Below, in pieces: positions 17,725-26,221 of a stretch of 36,884 nt of DNA (its first letter is position 1; each line of letters opens with the position of its first letter). Below the pieces are notes generated by a model, which did not search any database, was not told where the DNA came from, and saw nothing but the letters and a program-made list of their open reading frames with translations. Source of the stretch: C7867-002 sp964646515 (GTDB lineage Bacteria > Patescibacteriota > Minisyncoccia > Phycocordibacterales > PALSA-1337); NCBI GenBank assembly GCA_964646515.1, contig CAZYES010000007.1, positions 1 to 36,884 on the forward strand, in the 5' to 3' direction. Position numbers and translations under genes: made by a program.

Positions 17725-18831
17725 TCATTTGATCAATTTCGCAATATCTTTATAAGTCACAACTACCATAAGAATCATCAGCAATATAAACCCCACGGTA
17801 TTCAGAGTATTTGAGACCTTTGCCGAAATGCGCTTGCGGATAACTCCTTCAATAACAACAAACAAGATACGACCGCCATCGAGTGCGGGAAATGGCAACA
17901 AATTGATCACGCCTAGATTGATCGAGATAAGCGCGGTAATCATAAGCAGATATGTAAAACCCATTTCAGCGGCATTACCAACAATCCCGGCAATACCAAT
18001 AGGACCAGCAACATCGGAAAAATTGGCAGAGCCCTGAAAAATATTCACGATAAATGTGGAAAGACCTATAAAAGTCTCACGAATCATAATGAAAACATAA
18101 TTGGTGCCCTCATAGATCGCAGCAAAAATAGGTAAATGTAAATCGCCGACACTTTGCATAGAAATACCGATGGCATACTTGTCACTTATAATGCCTGTTA
18201 TGGGCGTGACCGTGGCGACGTTCAATATCTCATTCCTTTTATATTCAACATATAATGGTCCTTTGCTAGAAGTTATAAGCTCTTGGATAATGCCGACGGA
18301 GAGAGGGCCCTGCGTATCGAGTACAACCTGACTGCCCCCAACGCCTACAATAGTATCACCTACCTCAAGGCCAATTTTTTCCGCGGGCGAACCAGGTTCG
18401 ACGAAAGTAATCATCACTCTTTGGTCCTTGAAATTTGAAGAGTATTTTTCAAAATCATCAGTTGTGGCCGTAATCCCTGAAGCAAAAACGACTATGTATA
18501 AAAACCAAGCAAATAAAAAATTGAAAAACACGCCGGCGACCAAAACCGACGCCTGCCTCCAACGATTTTTATTTACAAGGCTCCTTTGAGCATCTGGGTC
18601 ACCCGAAGCGTCCTCGCTGGGATTCTCGCCATGGATCTTCACATAACCGCCAAAAGGAATAATGTTAAAACCATATTTTGTCTCCCCCTTTCCCCAAGAC
18701 AATATCCTTGGCCCAAAGCCAATCTTAAATTCATCAACGCGAATGCCATTCCATTTGGCCAACAAAAAATGGCCGAGTTCGTGAACAAAAATCAATACGG
18801 CCAAGACTATTAAGAAAATGATTACTGTCAT
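17725..18831 (-). CDS. rseP: Site-2 membrane metalloprotease RseP
   Basis: Zinc protease that cleaves substrates within the membrane in regulated proteolysis. The zinc motif HELGH is at residues 17-21 inside the first membrane helix. A periplasmic PDZ domain (VEPGSPAEKIGLEVGDTIVG) spans about 130-200. The second zinc-ligand motif NLLPFPALDGGRILF lies near residue 310 in a C-terminal helix. At 368 residues it has the normal length. It is separated from frr by 27 bases, a frequent neighbourhood of rseP. Confidence 0.95.
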   Translation of the reverse strand: MTVIIFLIVLAVLIFVHELGHFLLAKWNGIRVDEFKIGFGPRILSWGKGETKYGFNIIPFGGYVKIHGENPSEDASGDPDAQRSLVNKNRWRQASVLVAGVFFNFLFAWFLYIVVFASGITATTDDFEKYSSNFKDQRVMITFVEPGSPAEKIGLEVGDTIVGVGGSQVVLDTQGPLSVGIIQELITSSKGPLYVEYKRNEILNVATVTPITGIISDKYAIGISMQSVGDLHLPIFAAIYEGTNYVFIMIRETFIGLSTFIVNIFQGSANFSDVAGPIGIAGIVGNAAEMGFTYLLMITALISINLGVINLLPFPALDGGRILFVVIEGVIRKRISAKVSNTLNTVGFILLMILMVVVTYKDIAKLIK

Positions 18832-18858
18832 GATTTGTAACGTCTATGGGCCAACGAA

Positions 18859-19410
18859 TTAACCGAGCACTTCTTTCTCTTTTCTTGCATACATCTCTTC
18901 CATTTTTTTACCACTTTCATCGACAATCTTCTGCGCCTCATTCTTCAATCGGAAAATTTCATCTTTACCATAGCCACCGGCCTTTTCTTTGGCCTGTAGA
19001 TCTCTAACAATCAAATCGCGGTGACCACGAATTTGTTTTTTGCCTTCTTCTAACCTTTCTTTGGCGATTTTAGCGATCTGCTTCCTTCTGTCAGCAGTTA
19101 ACTCTGGAAAAATCACGCGAAGCCCTTCATTATAAACCACAACAGATACGCCAAGATTCGCGACTGTAATAGCTTTTTCTATATCTTTGGCTTGGCTCTT
19201 CTCCCATGGCGTGATATGAATAGTGCGCGCGTCTTCGACAATAATACTAGCCAATTCTTTGATGCCCATTGGAACACCGTAAACCTCGACTTTGACGCTA
19301 TCGAGAATCGCTGGCGAAGCTTGACCTGTCCTGATCTGCATAAACTCTTTCTTGAGCCACTCCTCGGCTCCGCTAAGTTGTTTTTTGAACTGAGTAAAAT
19401 CGTAAGACAT
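18859..19410 (-). CDS. frr: Ribosome recycling factor
   Basis: Splits post-termination ribosomes together with EF-G. The 183-residue protein has the usual three-helix plus beta domain layout: LKKEFMQIRTGQASPAILDSV near the start, IHITPWEKSQAKDIEKAI in the middle, and FPELTADRRKQIAKIAKE followed by a long basic helix (GHRDLIVRDLQ). The ATG at 19408-19410 gives the expected N-terminus. It lies upstream of rseP on the same strand. Confidence 0.96.
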   Translation of the reverse strand: MSYDFTQFKKQLSGAEEWLKKEFMQIRTGQASPAILDSVKVEVYGVPMGIKELASIIVEDARTIHITPWEKSQAKDIEKAITVANLGVSVVVYNEGLRVIFPELTADRRKQIAKIAKERLEEGKKQIRGHRDLIVRDLQAKEKAGGYGKDEIFRLKNEAQKIVDESGKKMEEMYARKEKEVLG

Positions 19411-19504
19411 AGTTTTGAAAATTAATTTATATCACAATTATAGCAATACTAACCAAAATAGGCGAATACACACTCCTAAATCTACCTGCTTGAGCCGACA
19501 GACA

Positions 19505-20221
19505 CTACACCGTTAAAGCTACATACTCCAATAGCATCTTCACGCTTGGTGCTCTGTCGCCTAGATACTTTCTGGCAATGCCAAGTGACTCGAAAATACC
19601 CTCATTACCTTTTACGCCTTTTTCATCATAGACAATCGATTCGATCTCATTCAACAGATCAATGGCATCTTGTTTGACTTTCTTCTCTTTGGAAATATCA
19701 TCAACAAGTTTTTTGACTATTTCCAATCGCTTTGGAAGTGGCGCTTCTAAAAATCTTTTGGCATTTTCCAAATTGGAGGCCTTTTTACTGCTCGCCCGAT
19801 CAAAGTCGACAACCAACATCCGCGACTTGACCGTCGGCAACAAAAGGTGCGCCGAAGGAACAATAAAAAAGAAGTGCGCATACAGAGCGGGTTCTTCCAA
19901 AAGTTTCAACAGTGCATTTTGCGCCTCTATGGTGATACCATTCATCGTCAAAATAAAAATTTTCTTTGCCGATGAGTGAACTGGCCTCATCTCGTGCAAG
20001 GACTTCAACTCTCTAGCATCATCAATAGTAAAGACTTCATAAGCTCGATTATGAAAATCGGGGTTGCCCTGGATAGATATAGAATGTATTTCCTCTAACA
20101 TTGAAATGACCTCAGTCTGAATAGTCAAATAACTATTATTACTAGCGCTATTGCGCCACAGACTACCAATCAACAAGTAGGCATGATGAGCCAAGGATTT
20201 TATAGATTTATTGATATTCAT
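19505..20221 (-). CDS. holB: DNA polymerase III clamp-loader delta-prime-like subunit
   Basis: A clamp-loader AAA+ protein with the diagnostic stretch ITIEAQNALLKLLEEP (about 95-110) and a sensor-like TVKSRM sequence. The N-terminus keeps the HAYLLIG strand that normally leads into the P-loop, but the GxxGxGKT sequence is missing, so it probably does not bind ATP. Delta-prime of other bacteria also lacks a working P-loop. At 238 residues it is shorter than typical HolB (about 330) and seems to lack part of the C-terminal collar. It could also be a diverged DnaX relative. Confidence 0.72.
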   Translation of the reverse strand: MNINKSIKSLAHHAYLLIGSLWRNSASNNSYLTIQTEVISMLEEIHSISIQGNPDFHNRAYEVFTIDDARELKSLHEMRPVHSSAKKIFILTMNGITIEAQNALLKLLEEPALYAHFFFIVPSAHLLLPTVKSRMLVVDFDRASSKKASNLENAKRFLEAPLPKRLEIVKKLVDDISKEKKVKQDAIDLLNEIESIVYDEKGVKGNEGIFESLGIARKYLGDRAPSVKMLLEYVALTV

Positions 20222-20306
20222 CGTTTGATTTCAATTTGTACTAGTTTTTACTTATATGATTCTTCAAGATCATATAATCATAAACCAAACATTACTATAT
20301 ACTAGG

Positions 20307-21320
20307 TCACCTTTTTGAAACAATGGCTTTTTTATACATATCCAAATGTTCGAGCGCGATACCAGTACCGTTAGCCACACAGAGCAAGGGCTCATCTGCT
20401 AGCTTGGCCTTGACTCCTGTACGACGATAGACGAGCTCTGGCAAATTTCTCAATAGAGAAGAGCCTCCAGTCATAGTAATGCCCTGATCTATAATATCAG
20501 CGGCAAGTTCTGGGGGGGTTTCTTGGAGCACATCTTTGATCGCCTTCATCATATCGCGCAATGGCCCATTGATCGCCTTTACAATTTCGTTGGTTTTGAT
20601 CTCCGTGGAACGAGGTAGACCAGAAATAAAATCACGGCCTTTTACAACCATCGATAACTCTTGATCAAGAGGTATAGCTGAGCCGATATTGATCTTGATA
20701 ATTTCCGCCATATGATCACCGATCGCCAAATTGAAAGTCTTTTTGACATAATCGGCAATAGCCAGATCGATTTTATTCCCAGCACATTTGACTGATGTTG
20801 AAGAGACAATGCCACCCAGAGAAATAACAGCTACATCAGTCGTGCCACCACCTACGTCAACCACCATATGTCCTTTTGCTTCTTGTATAGGAATACCGGC
20901 CCCGATCGCGGCAAGGACAGGCTCTTTGACCACATAAGCATTCTTTGCTCCAGCACGAATGGTAGCCTCGATAACAGCACGCCTCTCGGTCGAAGTGATG
21001 CTGGCTGGTACAGAAACGAGAACATCCGGCTTGAATAGATTGAAACGACCCAAAGCCTTGTCGATAAAATAACGAAGCATGACTTCGGTCACCTTATAAT
21101 CAGCAATCACTCCGTCGCGCATCGGCCTATAGGCGATTATAGTATCAGGAGTACGACCAATCATCTCTTTGGCCGCGAAGCCAACAGACATAACCACTTT
21201 GTCAACTTCGGATATAGCCACTACTGATGGTTCATTCAAAACTACCCCTTTGTTTGGCAAAAAAACCAAAGTATTGGCGGTGCCGAGATCGATACCCAAT
21301 TTGGGTGAAAAAATATTCAT
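20307..21320 (-). CDS. mreB: MreB-like actin homologue (copy 2)
   Basis: A second full-length MreB of 337 residues with intact nucleotide motifs: LGIDLGTANTLVFLPNKG, VVDVGGGTTDVAVISLGG and TGGSSLLRNLPELV. It lacks the longer amphipathic N-terminus of copy 1 and starts MNIFSPKLGID. It stands alone, not followed by mreC, and is divergent from the thioredoxin reductase gene with 81 bases between them. Two paralogues in one genome suggest division of labour (for example MreB and Mbl in Bacillus), but no role can be assigned from sequence alone. Confidence 0.93.
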   Translation of the reverse strand: MNIFSPKLGIDLGTANTLVFLPNKGVVLNEPSVVAISEVDKVVMSVGFAAKEMIGRTPDTIIAYRPMRDGVIADYKVTEVMLRYFIDKALGRFNLFKPDVLVSVPASITSTERRAVIEATIRAGAKNAYVVKEPVLAAIGAGIPIQEAKGHMVVDVGGGTTDVAVISLGGIVSSTSVKCAGNKIDLAIADYVKKTFNLAIGDHMAEIIKINIGSAIPLDQELSMVVKGRDFISGLPRSTEIKTNEIVKAINGPLRDMMKAIKDVLQETPPELAADIIDQGITMTGGSSLLRNLPELVYRRTGVKAKLADEPLLCVANGTGIALEHLDMYKKAIVSKR

Positions 21321-21386
21321 CGATTGGACTATAACATACTATTCATTAAAATAAAGGATTAAACGACTAATTACCAAAAATTATGA

Positions 21387-21392
21387 TACAAT
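21387..21392 (+). promoter_or_regulatory. -10 element of trxB, possible leaderless start
   Basis: TACAAT ends 9 bases before the trxB ATG, and no Shine-Dalgarno sequence precedes the ATG. Transcription would begin at or next to the start codon. The -35 is poor. Confidence 0.4.
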
Positions 21393-21401
21393 TATTTTAC
21401 T

Positions 21402-22346
21402 ATGATATATGACCTCGCAATCATCGGTGGTGGACCGGCCGGCGCGGCGGCAGCTGTCTATGCGGCGCGGAAAAAGTTAAAAACCGTAATGATCACAAAA
21501 GATTGGTCCGGGCAAAGTACGGTATCTCAAAAGATCGAAAACTGGATTGGTACTGTGGCGATATCTGGTGCTGAATTGTCTAAAAATCTAGAAAATCATG
21601 TCCGAGCTTACGCAGGAGAAATTGTCGACATCAGAGACGGAGAATCGTGCAAGGAAATAACACTATCTACCCAGATTTCCCAAAAATCAGCCTCCCCATT
21701 CACGGTCTTGACCGACAAAAATTCATATCCGACAAAGACCATACTTATCGCCTCTGGAAGTCACCGAAGGAAATTAAATATTACCGGCGCGGATAAATTT
21801 GAACATAGAGGATTGACTTACTGTGCCACTTGCGATGGTCCCATGTTTTCCGGTCAAGATGTTGCCGTCATAGGGGGTGGAAACGCGGCATTCGAAAGCG
21901 CCGCTCAATTATTAGCTTACTGCAAAAGCGTCACTCTTCTCATCCGTAGTGGCGAATTTAGAGCCGATCCAGGCACTATAGAAAAAATCCTAACACACCC
22001 AAAGATGAAAGCCGTGAGGTTCGCCGTGCCAAAAGAGATAAGAGGTGACCAATTTGTTTCTTCTCTGGTGTACATCGACGCAAAGACAGGCAAAGATACT
22101 GAAATCAAAGTGACAGGAATATTCGTAGAGATTGGTTCCCTGCCAAACACTGATTTTGCGAAAAATATAATCAGGCTAGATGAATTTGGTCGCGTCGTTA
22201 GCGACCCGAGAAACCAGCGTACTTCAGTCGATGGTATCTGGGCAGCTGGCGATTGCACCGATGGTCTCTATCACCAAAATAACATTGCCGCCGGAGACGC
22301 GGTCAAAGCAATAGAAGACATCTACTCTTGCCTGCGTGCAAAATAA
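21402..22346 (+). CDS. trxB: Thioredoxin reductase-like flavoprotein
   Basis: Flavin-dependent disulfide reductase that passes electrons from NAD(P)H to thioredoxin. The FAD fold begins IIGGGPAGAAAAVYAA (residues 7-22). The redox-active pair is CATC, Cys141 and Cys144. A second nucleotide fold has VIGGGNAAFESAAQL (156-170), and the closing FAD motif is GIWAAGDCTD. In NADPH-specific enzymes HRR usually follows the second fold; here it is IRS, so cofactor preference may differ. At 314 residues it has the normal length. The last base of its stop codon starts a 17-bp repeat found again at 23959. Confidence 0.93.
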   Translation: MIYDLAIIGGGPAGAAAAVYAARKKLKTVMITKDWSGQSTVSQKIENWIGTVAISGAELSKNLENHVRAYAGEIVDIRDGESCKEITLSTQISQKSASPFTVLTDKNSYPTKTILIASGSHRRKLNITGADKFEHRGLTYCATCDGPMFSGQDVAVIGGGNAAFESAAQLLAYCKSVTLLIRSGEFRADPGTIEKILTHPKMKAVRFAVPKEIRGDQFVSSLVYIDAKTGKDTEIKVTGIFVEIGSLPNTDFAKNIIRLDEFGRVVSDPRNQRTSVDGIWAAGDCTDGLYHQNNIAAGDAVKAIEDIYSCLRAK

Positions 22347-22362
22347 CGATATTTATTGCAGT
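22346..22362 (+). repeat. 17-bp direct repeat, left copy
   Basis: ACGATATTTATTGCAGT begins on the last base of the trxB stop codon. An identical copy is at 23959-23975. The two copies bracket a 1.6-kb segment with three genes of unknown function. Confidence 0.8.
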
Positions 22363-22406
22363 AAATTCTTTGCAGAAACAATTGATCTCAAGTTGACGTT
22401 ATCAAG

Positions 22407-22577
22407 TCATACTCCCTTCTCGATCTGGCCACCATCAAGCCTTTCGAGCTTGCCGTCCTTCTCAACAAGTATGCTACCCATTCGATTTTTAATATGCTCT
22501 TCATTTCGCTTCTTCTCTTCCTCTTCAGCATTATTTTTATCGGCTGGAGCCGGCACTTCAAAATTTATGTTTCTCAT
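22407..22577 (-). CDS. Small charged protein, unknown function
   Basis: A 56-codon frame on the minus strand starting with ATG at 22575-22577 and ending with TGA. The protein begins MRNINFEVPAPAD, has a very acidic then basic middle (AEEEEKKRNEEHIKNRMGS) and ends with ILVEKDGKLERLDGGQIEKGV, a plausible short beta hairpin. A TATAAT (22610-22615 on the minus strand) and AAAGG about 13 bases before the ATG support expression. It diverges from the 22704 gene inside the repeat-flanked cassette. I do not recognise a family. Confidence 0.6.
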   Translation of the reverse strand: MRNINFEVPAPADKNNAEEEEKKRNEEHIKNRMGSILVEKDGKLERLDGGQIEKGV

Positions 22578-22690
22578 TTGATTATATTTACCTTTATAAT
22601 AATATTAGGATTATAGCATAGTGAAAAACTACTGAAAATATTAGTCGTTTTTATTCACAACTATAACTGTGCAACGATTTGCGACCATAG

Positions 22691-22696
22691 TATAAT
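22691..22696 (+). promoter_or_regulatory. Perfect -10 element just before the 22704 gene
   Basis: TATAAT lies 7 bases before the ATG at 22704, with CTGTGC 18 bases upstream as a weak -35. No Shine-Dalgarno sequence fits, so the transcript would be leaderless. Confidence 0.5.
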
Positions 22697-22703
22697 AGCG
22701 AGT

Positions 22704-23549
22704 ATGGGAAAATCATTCGAAAAGCTTAAGGATCTGGCACTGGAGGCAGTCGGCAAAGGTGAAGGTGCCGAATTCAGAGACAGAGTCAGTGCTGTGAGCA
22801 AAAAATACAATTTACCTCCAGGCGAAGCACAAAAGATGGTTTTTATGGAATATCTCCAGAACGCAAAGAATGAAGTAGGACAACGTAAAACTTTCGAAAG
22901 AGGTTCGAAAGGTATGAAATCGTTCGAAGCCGCGTTGCGCGAAATAACTGGTGGAGCTGGTATTGATATGCTAAAAAAAGATGCCAAACAAGCAGCCCTG
23001 ACGAGGCCAAAGCAATTCATCAATATTACTCCACAAGATCAGCAGGCTGTAGAGAAATACTACGAACGTAATTACCAGAGGAAACCAAAACATGCTATAT
23101 GTAGAGATTCTGCCGAAAGTGCCAAAAATTTTGACAGTCTTCTAGATAGATTTAGTAATGATCCACGAATTGCACAAAATCCGGATGCTCTATCGTCTTT
23201 GCTTGATCCAGATATGGGAGCTGACATCGGACAAGCTCTCCTTGAGCGAGATATGTTCGAAAAGCATGAGCGCAGATTTGAGTCTAGGGTCAATTTTGAA
23301 AAATCGTGTGAGAGTTTCAAGAAAAGTAGCGTCGAGACATTGAAGACAGTATTTGGGAAACCATTAGGAGATTTCATAAAATCTGGATACAGATTTGCCA
23401 GGGATCCGAGTGTTGTAGGTGCAGTCAAAGTCGGATGGGAAGGGACTAAGTATGCAGCCAAGACTCTGACAAAGGGCGGCAAACTTCTCTTTAATACCGT
23501 ACGTGCAACCTTGAGCGGAGCAAATGCCATGCGACATGCTATAACATAA
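22704..23549 (+). CDS. Hypothetical protein of 281 residues
   Basis: Unrecognised. The protein is mostly helical, basic and soluble, without signal peptide or clear membrane helix. The N-terminal 60 residues (KLKDLALEAVGKGEGAEF, YNLPPGEAQKMVFMEYLQ) look like a small helical domain. The middle contains SLLDRFSNDPRIAQNPDALSS, and the C-terminus (about 235-281) is rich in Gly, Ala and Lys (VGWEGTKYAAKTLTKGGKLL) with mild amphipathic character. It is followed after 4 bases by the 132-residue gene, so the two are probably co-transcribed. Both lie between 17-bp direct repeats. Confidence 0.7.
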   Translation: MGKSFEKLKDLALEAVGKGEGAEFRDRVSAVSKKYNLPPGEAQKMVFMEYLQNAKNEVGQRKTFERGSKGMKSFEAALREITGGAGIDMLKKDAKQAALTRPKQFINITPQDQQAVEKYYERNYQRKPKHAICRDSAESAKNFDSLLDRFSNDPRIAQNPDALSSLLDPDMGADIGQALLERDMFEKHERRFESRVNFEKSCESFKKSSVETLKTVFGKPLGDFIKSGYRFARDPSVVGAVKVGWEGTKYAAKTLTKGGKLLFNTVRATLSGANAMRHAIT

Positions 23550-23553
23550 TTTC

Positions 23554-23952
23554 ATGACCAAAGAACAACTTATAAATTATATACAGATATCTTTCGTAGA
23601 CGATAGCAAAAAGCGTCAATTAATCGATGCACTCAACAAAGGGACGACAATAGCTGATGCACAAGATATCTTTGAAGATCTCCTCATAGAAAAAATCAAT
23701 GAGTATGGAGACCAATATGAACAAGCCAGCGCTGATTTCAACTCTTTGACTACAGAGCTTGACAAAGATATTGCCTACCAAGAAAAAGCACTGGACGAAA
23801 CACTTGACGAAAAGTTGGCTACGATCGATAGAAATGATTATGATGCGCGGAATAAAATCTGGGATGACTATTACGCTGAAACCGACAAATTGAATTCAAG
23901 CTATGAGAAAAAACTTAAATCTATTATTTCTGGCATCTTGGTTAAGACATAA
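23554..23952 (+). CDS. Hypothetical acidic helical protein of 132 residues
   Basis: Unrecognised. After a short start (MTKEQLINYIQISFVDDSKK) the protein is a long acidic helix region with coiled-coil character (about 45-120: DQYEQASADFNSLTTELDKD, EKALDETLDEKLATIDRNDY, DDYYAETDKLNSSYEKKL). No membrane segment or catalytic motif is visible. It follows the 281-residue gene by 4 bases. The opposite charge balance of the two proteins would be consistent with a complex, which is only an inference. Confidence 0.7.
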   Translation: MTKEQLINYIQISFVDDSKKRQLIDALNKGTTIADAQDIFEDLLIEKINEYGDQYEQASADFNSLTTELDKDIAYQEKALDETLDEKLATIDRNDYDARNKIWDDYYAETDKLNSSYEKKLKSIISGILVKT

Positions 23953-23958
23953 AACCAG

Positions 23959-23975
23959 ACGATATTTATTGCAGT
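23959..23975 (+). repeat. 17-bp direct repeat, right copy
   Basis: ACGATATTTATTGCAGT, identical to 22346-22362, begins 7 bases after the stop of the 132-residue gene. The unit length from copy to copy is 1613 bases. Confidence 0.8.
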
Positions 23976-24025
23976 GCGCCTAAATTGTTAGCTTGGCAAA
24001 CCCAGATGCCGAAATAGTAAATAAA

Positions 24026-24064
24026 CAAAAATAGCCCTAATCTAAATTATCTAGATTAAGGCTA
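24026..24064 (-). terminator. Intrinsic terminator after the DUF378 gene
   Basis: On the minus strand TAGCCTTAATCTA (24052-24064) pairs with TAGATTAGGGCTA (24032-24044) with one mismatch and a 7-base loop. TTTTTG follows. It lies 16 bases beyond the DUF378 stop and may also serve the convergent plus-strand genes. Confidence 0.75.
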
Positions 24065-24079
24065 CTTCAGTATAAACAC

Positions 24080-24286
24080 CTAAGGAGTTTGCTGTTTGGC
24101 TGTCTTGGGTAACGTAAAGATCATATATACCGCGCTCAATCCAACAAGAACATACACAACCCTTGAAATAGTAGTCATTGCGCCAAAAATAGTGGCAACA
24201 AGGTCAAAGTTAAACAAGCCCACCAAACCCCAATTGATTCCACCAACTATGACTAAAATAATAGCTACTAGATTTAATGTCTTCAT
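24080..24286 (-). CDS. DUF378 family small membrane protein
   Basis: A 68-residue protein with two or three membrane segments: NLVAIILVIVGGINWGLVGL (about 5-24) and VVYVLVGLSAVYMIF (about 43-57), with FDLVATIFG between them. The GGINWGLVGLFNFDLV stretch is the hallmark of DUF378 proteins, which are widespread and of unknown function. A terminator follows it. It is a single-gene transcript between the unknown cassette and purB. Confidence 0.88.
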   Translation of the reverse strand: MKTLNLVAIILVIVGGINWGLVGLFNFDLVATIFGAMTTISRVVYVLVGLSAVYMIFTLPKTAKQQTP

Positions 24287-24428
24287 ATTATTTTGATTAA
24301 TATTAAGTTATTAATAAATTTGATTGTTTAATATATTGTAAGCCTCGACCTTGACTACTGACATTTTATCAACTCTTTCATCTGGTAGCAAATACCCCAC
24401 AAATAATCATTTTTCCTTTTTCTTGAAC

Positions 24429-24461
24429 AAAAAGACTCACCCTGCTTTTACAAAGTGAGCC
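24429..24461 (-). terminator. Intrinsic terminator after purB
   Basis: On the minus strand GGCTCAC (24455-24461) pairs with GTGAGTC (24434-24440), allowing one G-U pair. TTTTT follows. It lies about 35 bases beyond the purB stop. Confidence 0.8.
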
Positions 24462-24495
24462 TACTGAATTTGTAGTATCAATCGGCACCGAGAAA

Positions 24496-26037
24496 CTATG
24501 CCCTGACTGACGGAGTTGCCAGATACCCTTCGGCAATCTTGGCAACCTCTAGAGCCTTTTCGACAGCTAAGCCGGTGTATTTTTCTGGAGTCATGAGATC
24601 ATCCACAATTGACGCCGAGAAAGTGCGTTTCATCTCATCCCTTGCCTTCCAACCCTCCTTCTCAAGTACTTCGCATACGGCTTGGTACAAAGTCTCGTAG
24701 GTGGTTGGGTACTCTTTCCTCATAGCCAATGCTTTGTGGTTGACTAAATCATGAGCATCGCCCATGTAGCCAGACATCTGAAGTGCGATGTAGATCGGCT
24801 CTGCCAAGATGTTGTCACTTTGAAGGGCCAGATTACGTTCGCATGCTTCCGAGTCGACAGAGATGCGAGAAATAAACGGCGGGTCACCACGAAGCAACGT
24901 ATTCAACTGCGAAACCAAGTTCACGACTATCGTGGGAAAGTCCCGGGCGATGGCGCTATTCACCAGGTCACGTTGATGCTCGCTTATGAGCGTATCCATA
25001 ACTTTGCCGAACTCATTCTTGGTCTTCAACCAGGTGCTCTCGAGGTTCTCGAAATTGATCGGGTTCCTTTTGTGCGCCATGGTTGATGAGCCGACTTGGC
25101 CCTTGTCAAACGGCTCACAGAGTTCAGCGATCTCGCTCCGCATGAGGTGTCGTCCATCACGACCGAACTGGCCGAGAGAAGCCGACAGCTTCACACAAGC
25201 GAACAGATAGTCAGCAAGTGGTTCTGGTGGCAGGATTTGAGTACTGATTGATGCTGACTTCAAGCCAAGCCTCTTCAGTACCAACGATTCGAATGTTGGA
25301 ACGCCCGTATAATTGGCAACTCCTAATGCGACGTCTTCCGCAGGACAGGAGCCGATACCCTTTGATTTGCACCGCTCGATAATCCCGACTGCTTTTTGCG
25401 CATTGTACGCGCCGACTGCGCCAGAGATCTTTCCCACAAGATGATAGACCGCCGTATTGGCGCTCTCGAGGTTACGGAGAATTCGGCTCAAGATCGTGGC
25501 AAACCAGAAACCGACCGTGATCGGTAGTGCATGTTGACCATGCGTACGTCCAATTTGCTTCTGCTCGGCAAATGTCCGTGTTCGCTCGATGAAGTGGCCA
25601 ACAACCTCGTCTGCCAATGGTTTGACCACCTGGACATGGGCACGAGTGAATTGAAGAGACCGCGCCGTATCGAGGACGTCATAGCTCGTAAGCGGAATAT
25701 GGATCCAACGCCTCAGACCTTCAGGTGAACGCTCCTTAGCGATCTGCACCCAAGCGCGGATGTCGTGCTTGGTGACTTTGCGCTCAACTTCATCGACTTC
25801 ACTGGTCCTGATCTGAAGAAGCCTTTGCTCAACTTCAGGAGTAAGCAAGACGATATCGGCCGGCGGGATGATCCCAATGTCCGCAAGCGTCTTCATGGTT
25901 GCAATCTCAACTTCGGCGATATACCTGAAAAGATTATCGTAGCCGAAGTATTCCGTGAGCTCCTTCGGTTGATACCGAGGATTGCCAGGTAGCATATAAT
26001 TAAGGGCATACAAGCCCGATATTCGCATGTCTTTCAT
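24496..26037 (-). CDS. purB: Adenylosuccinate lyase
   Basis: Cleaves SAICAR to AICAR plus fumarate and adenylosuccinate to AMP plus fumarate. The fumarase-superfamily signature GSSTMAHKRNPINFE (with the catalytic flexible loop) lies at about 305-320. HIPLTSYDVLDTA and GRTHGQHALPITVGFW carry the other active-site residues. At 513 residues it is a little longer than average (about 430-480). Two in-frame ATGs compete for the start (26037 and 26028). The gene is visibly richer in G+C than its neighbours, as is the divergent purC-purE fusion, suggesting joint acquisition. Confidence 0.94.
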   Translation of the reverse strand: MKDMRISGLYALNYMLPGNPRYQPKELTEYFGYDNLFRYIAEVEIATMKTLADIGIIPPADIVLLTPEVEQRLLQIRTSEVDEVERKVTKHDIRAWVQIAKERSPEGLRRWIHIPLTSYDVLDTARSLQFTRAHVQVVKPLADEVVGHFIERTRTFAEQKQIGRTHGQHALPITVGFWFATILSRILRNLESANTAVYHLVGKISGAVGAYNAQKAVGIIERCKSKGIGSCPAEDVALGVANYTGVPTFESLVLKRLGLKSASISTQILPPEPLADYLFACVKLSASLGQFGRDGRHLMRSEIAELCEPFDKGQVGSSTMAHKRNPINFENLESTWLKTKNEFGKVMDTLISEHQRDLVNSAIARDFPTIVVNLVSQLNTLLRGDPPFISRISVDSEACERNLALQSDNILAEPIYIALQMSGYMGDAHDLVNHKALAMRKEYPTTYETLYQAVCEVLEKEGWKARDEMKRTFSASIVDDLMTPEKYTGLAVEKALEVAKIAEGYLATPSVRA

Positions 26038-26161
26038 AAGTATCCAGTATTTGTTTGTTTCTTACACTTTCTGCTTCAAATACTACTCAAAAAAACAAAA
26101 AAGACAACTCAATCTCCTGCTCTTGCGTTTTAAACCCTTACTTGTAGTATTAGCGCCAGAA

Positions 26162-26178
26162 CACCTCATTGTGGGGTG
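26162..26178 (+). promoter_or_regulatory. Hairpin in the purC-purE leader
   Basis: CACCTC (26162-26167) and GGGGTG (26173-26178) can pair around ATTGT with one G-U pair. It sits 44 bases before the start codon in the 184-bp region shared with purB. No T-run follows, so it is not a terminator. A regulatory role is possible but not shown. Confidence 0.35.
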
Positions 26179-26221
26179 AGAACATATAACAGTTGAACAA
26201 ATTAACCAAAGGAGAAGCCAA

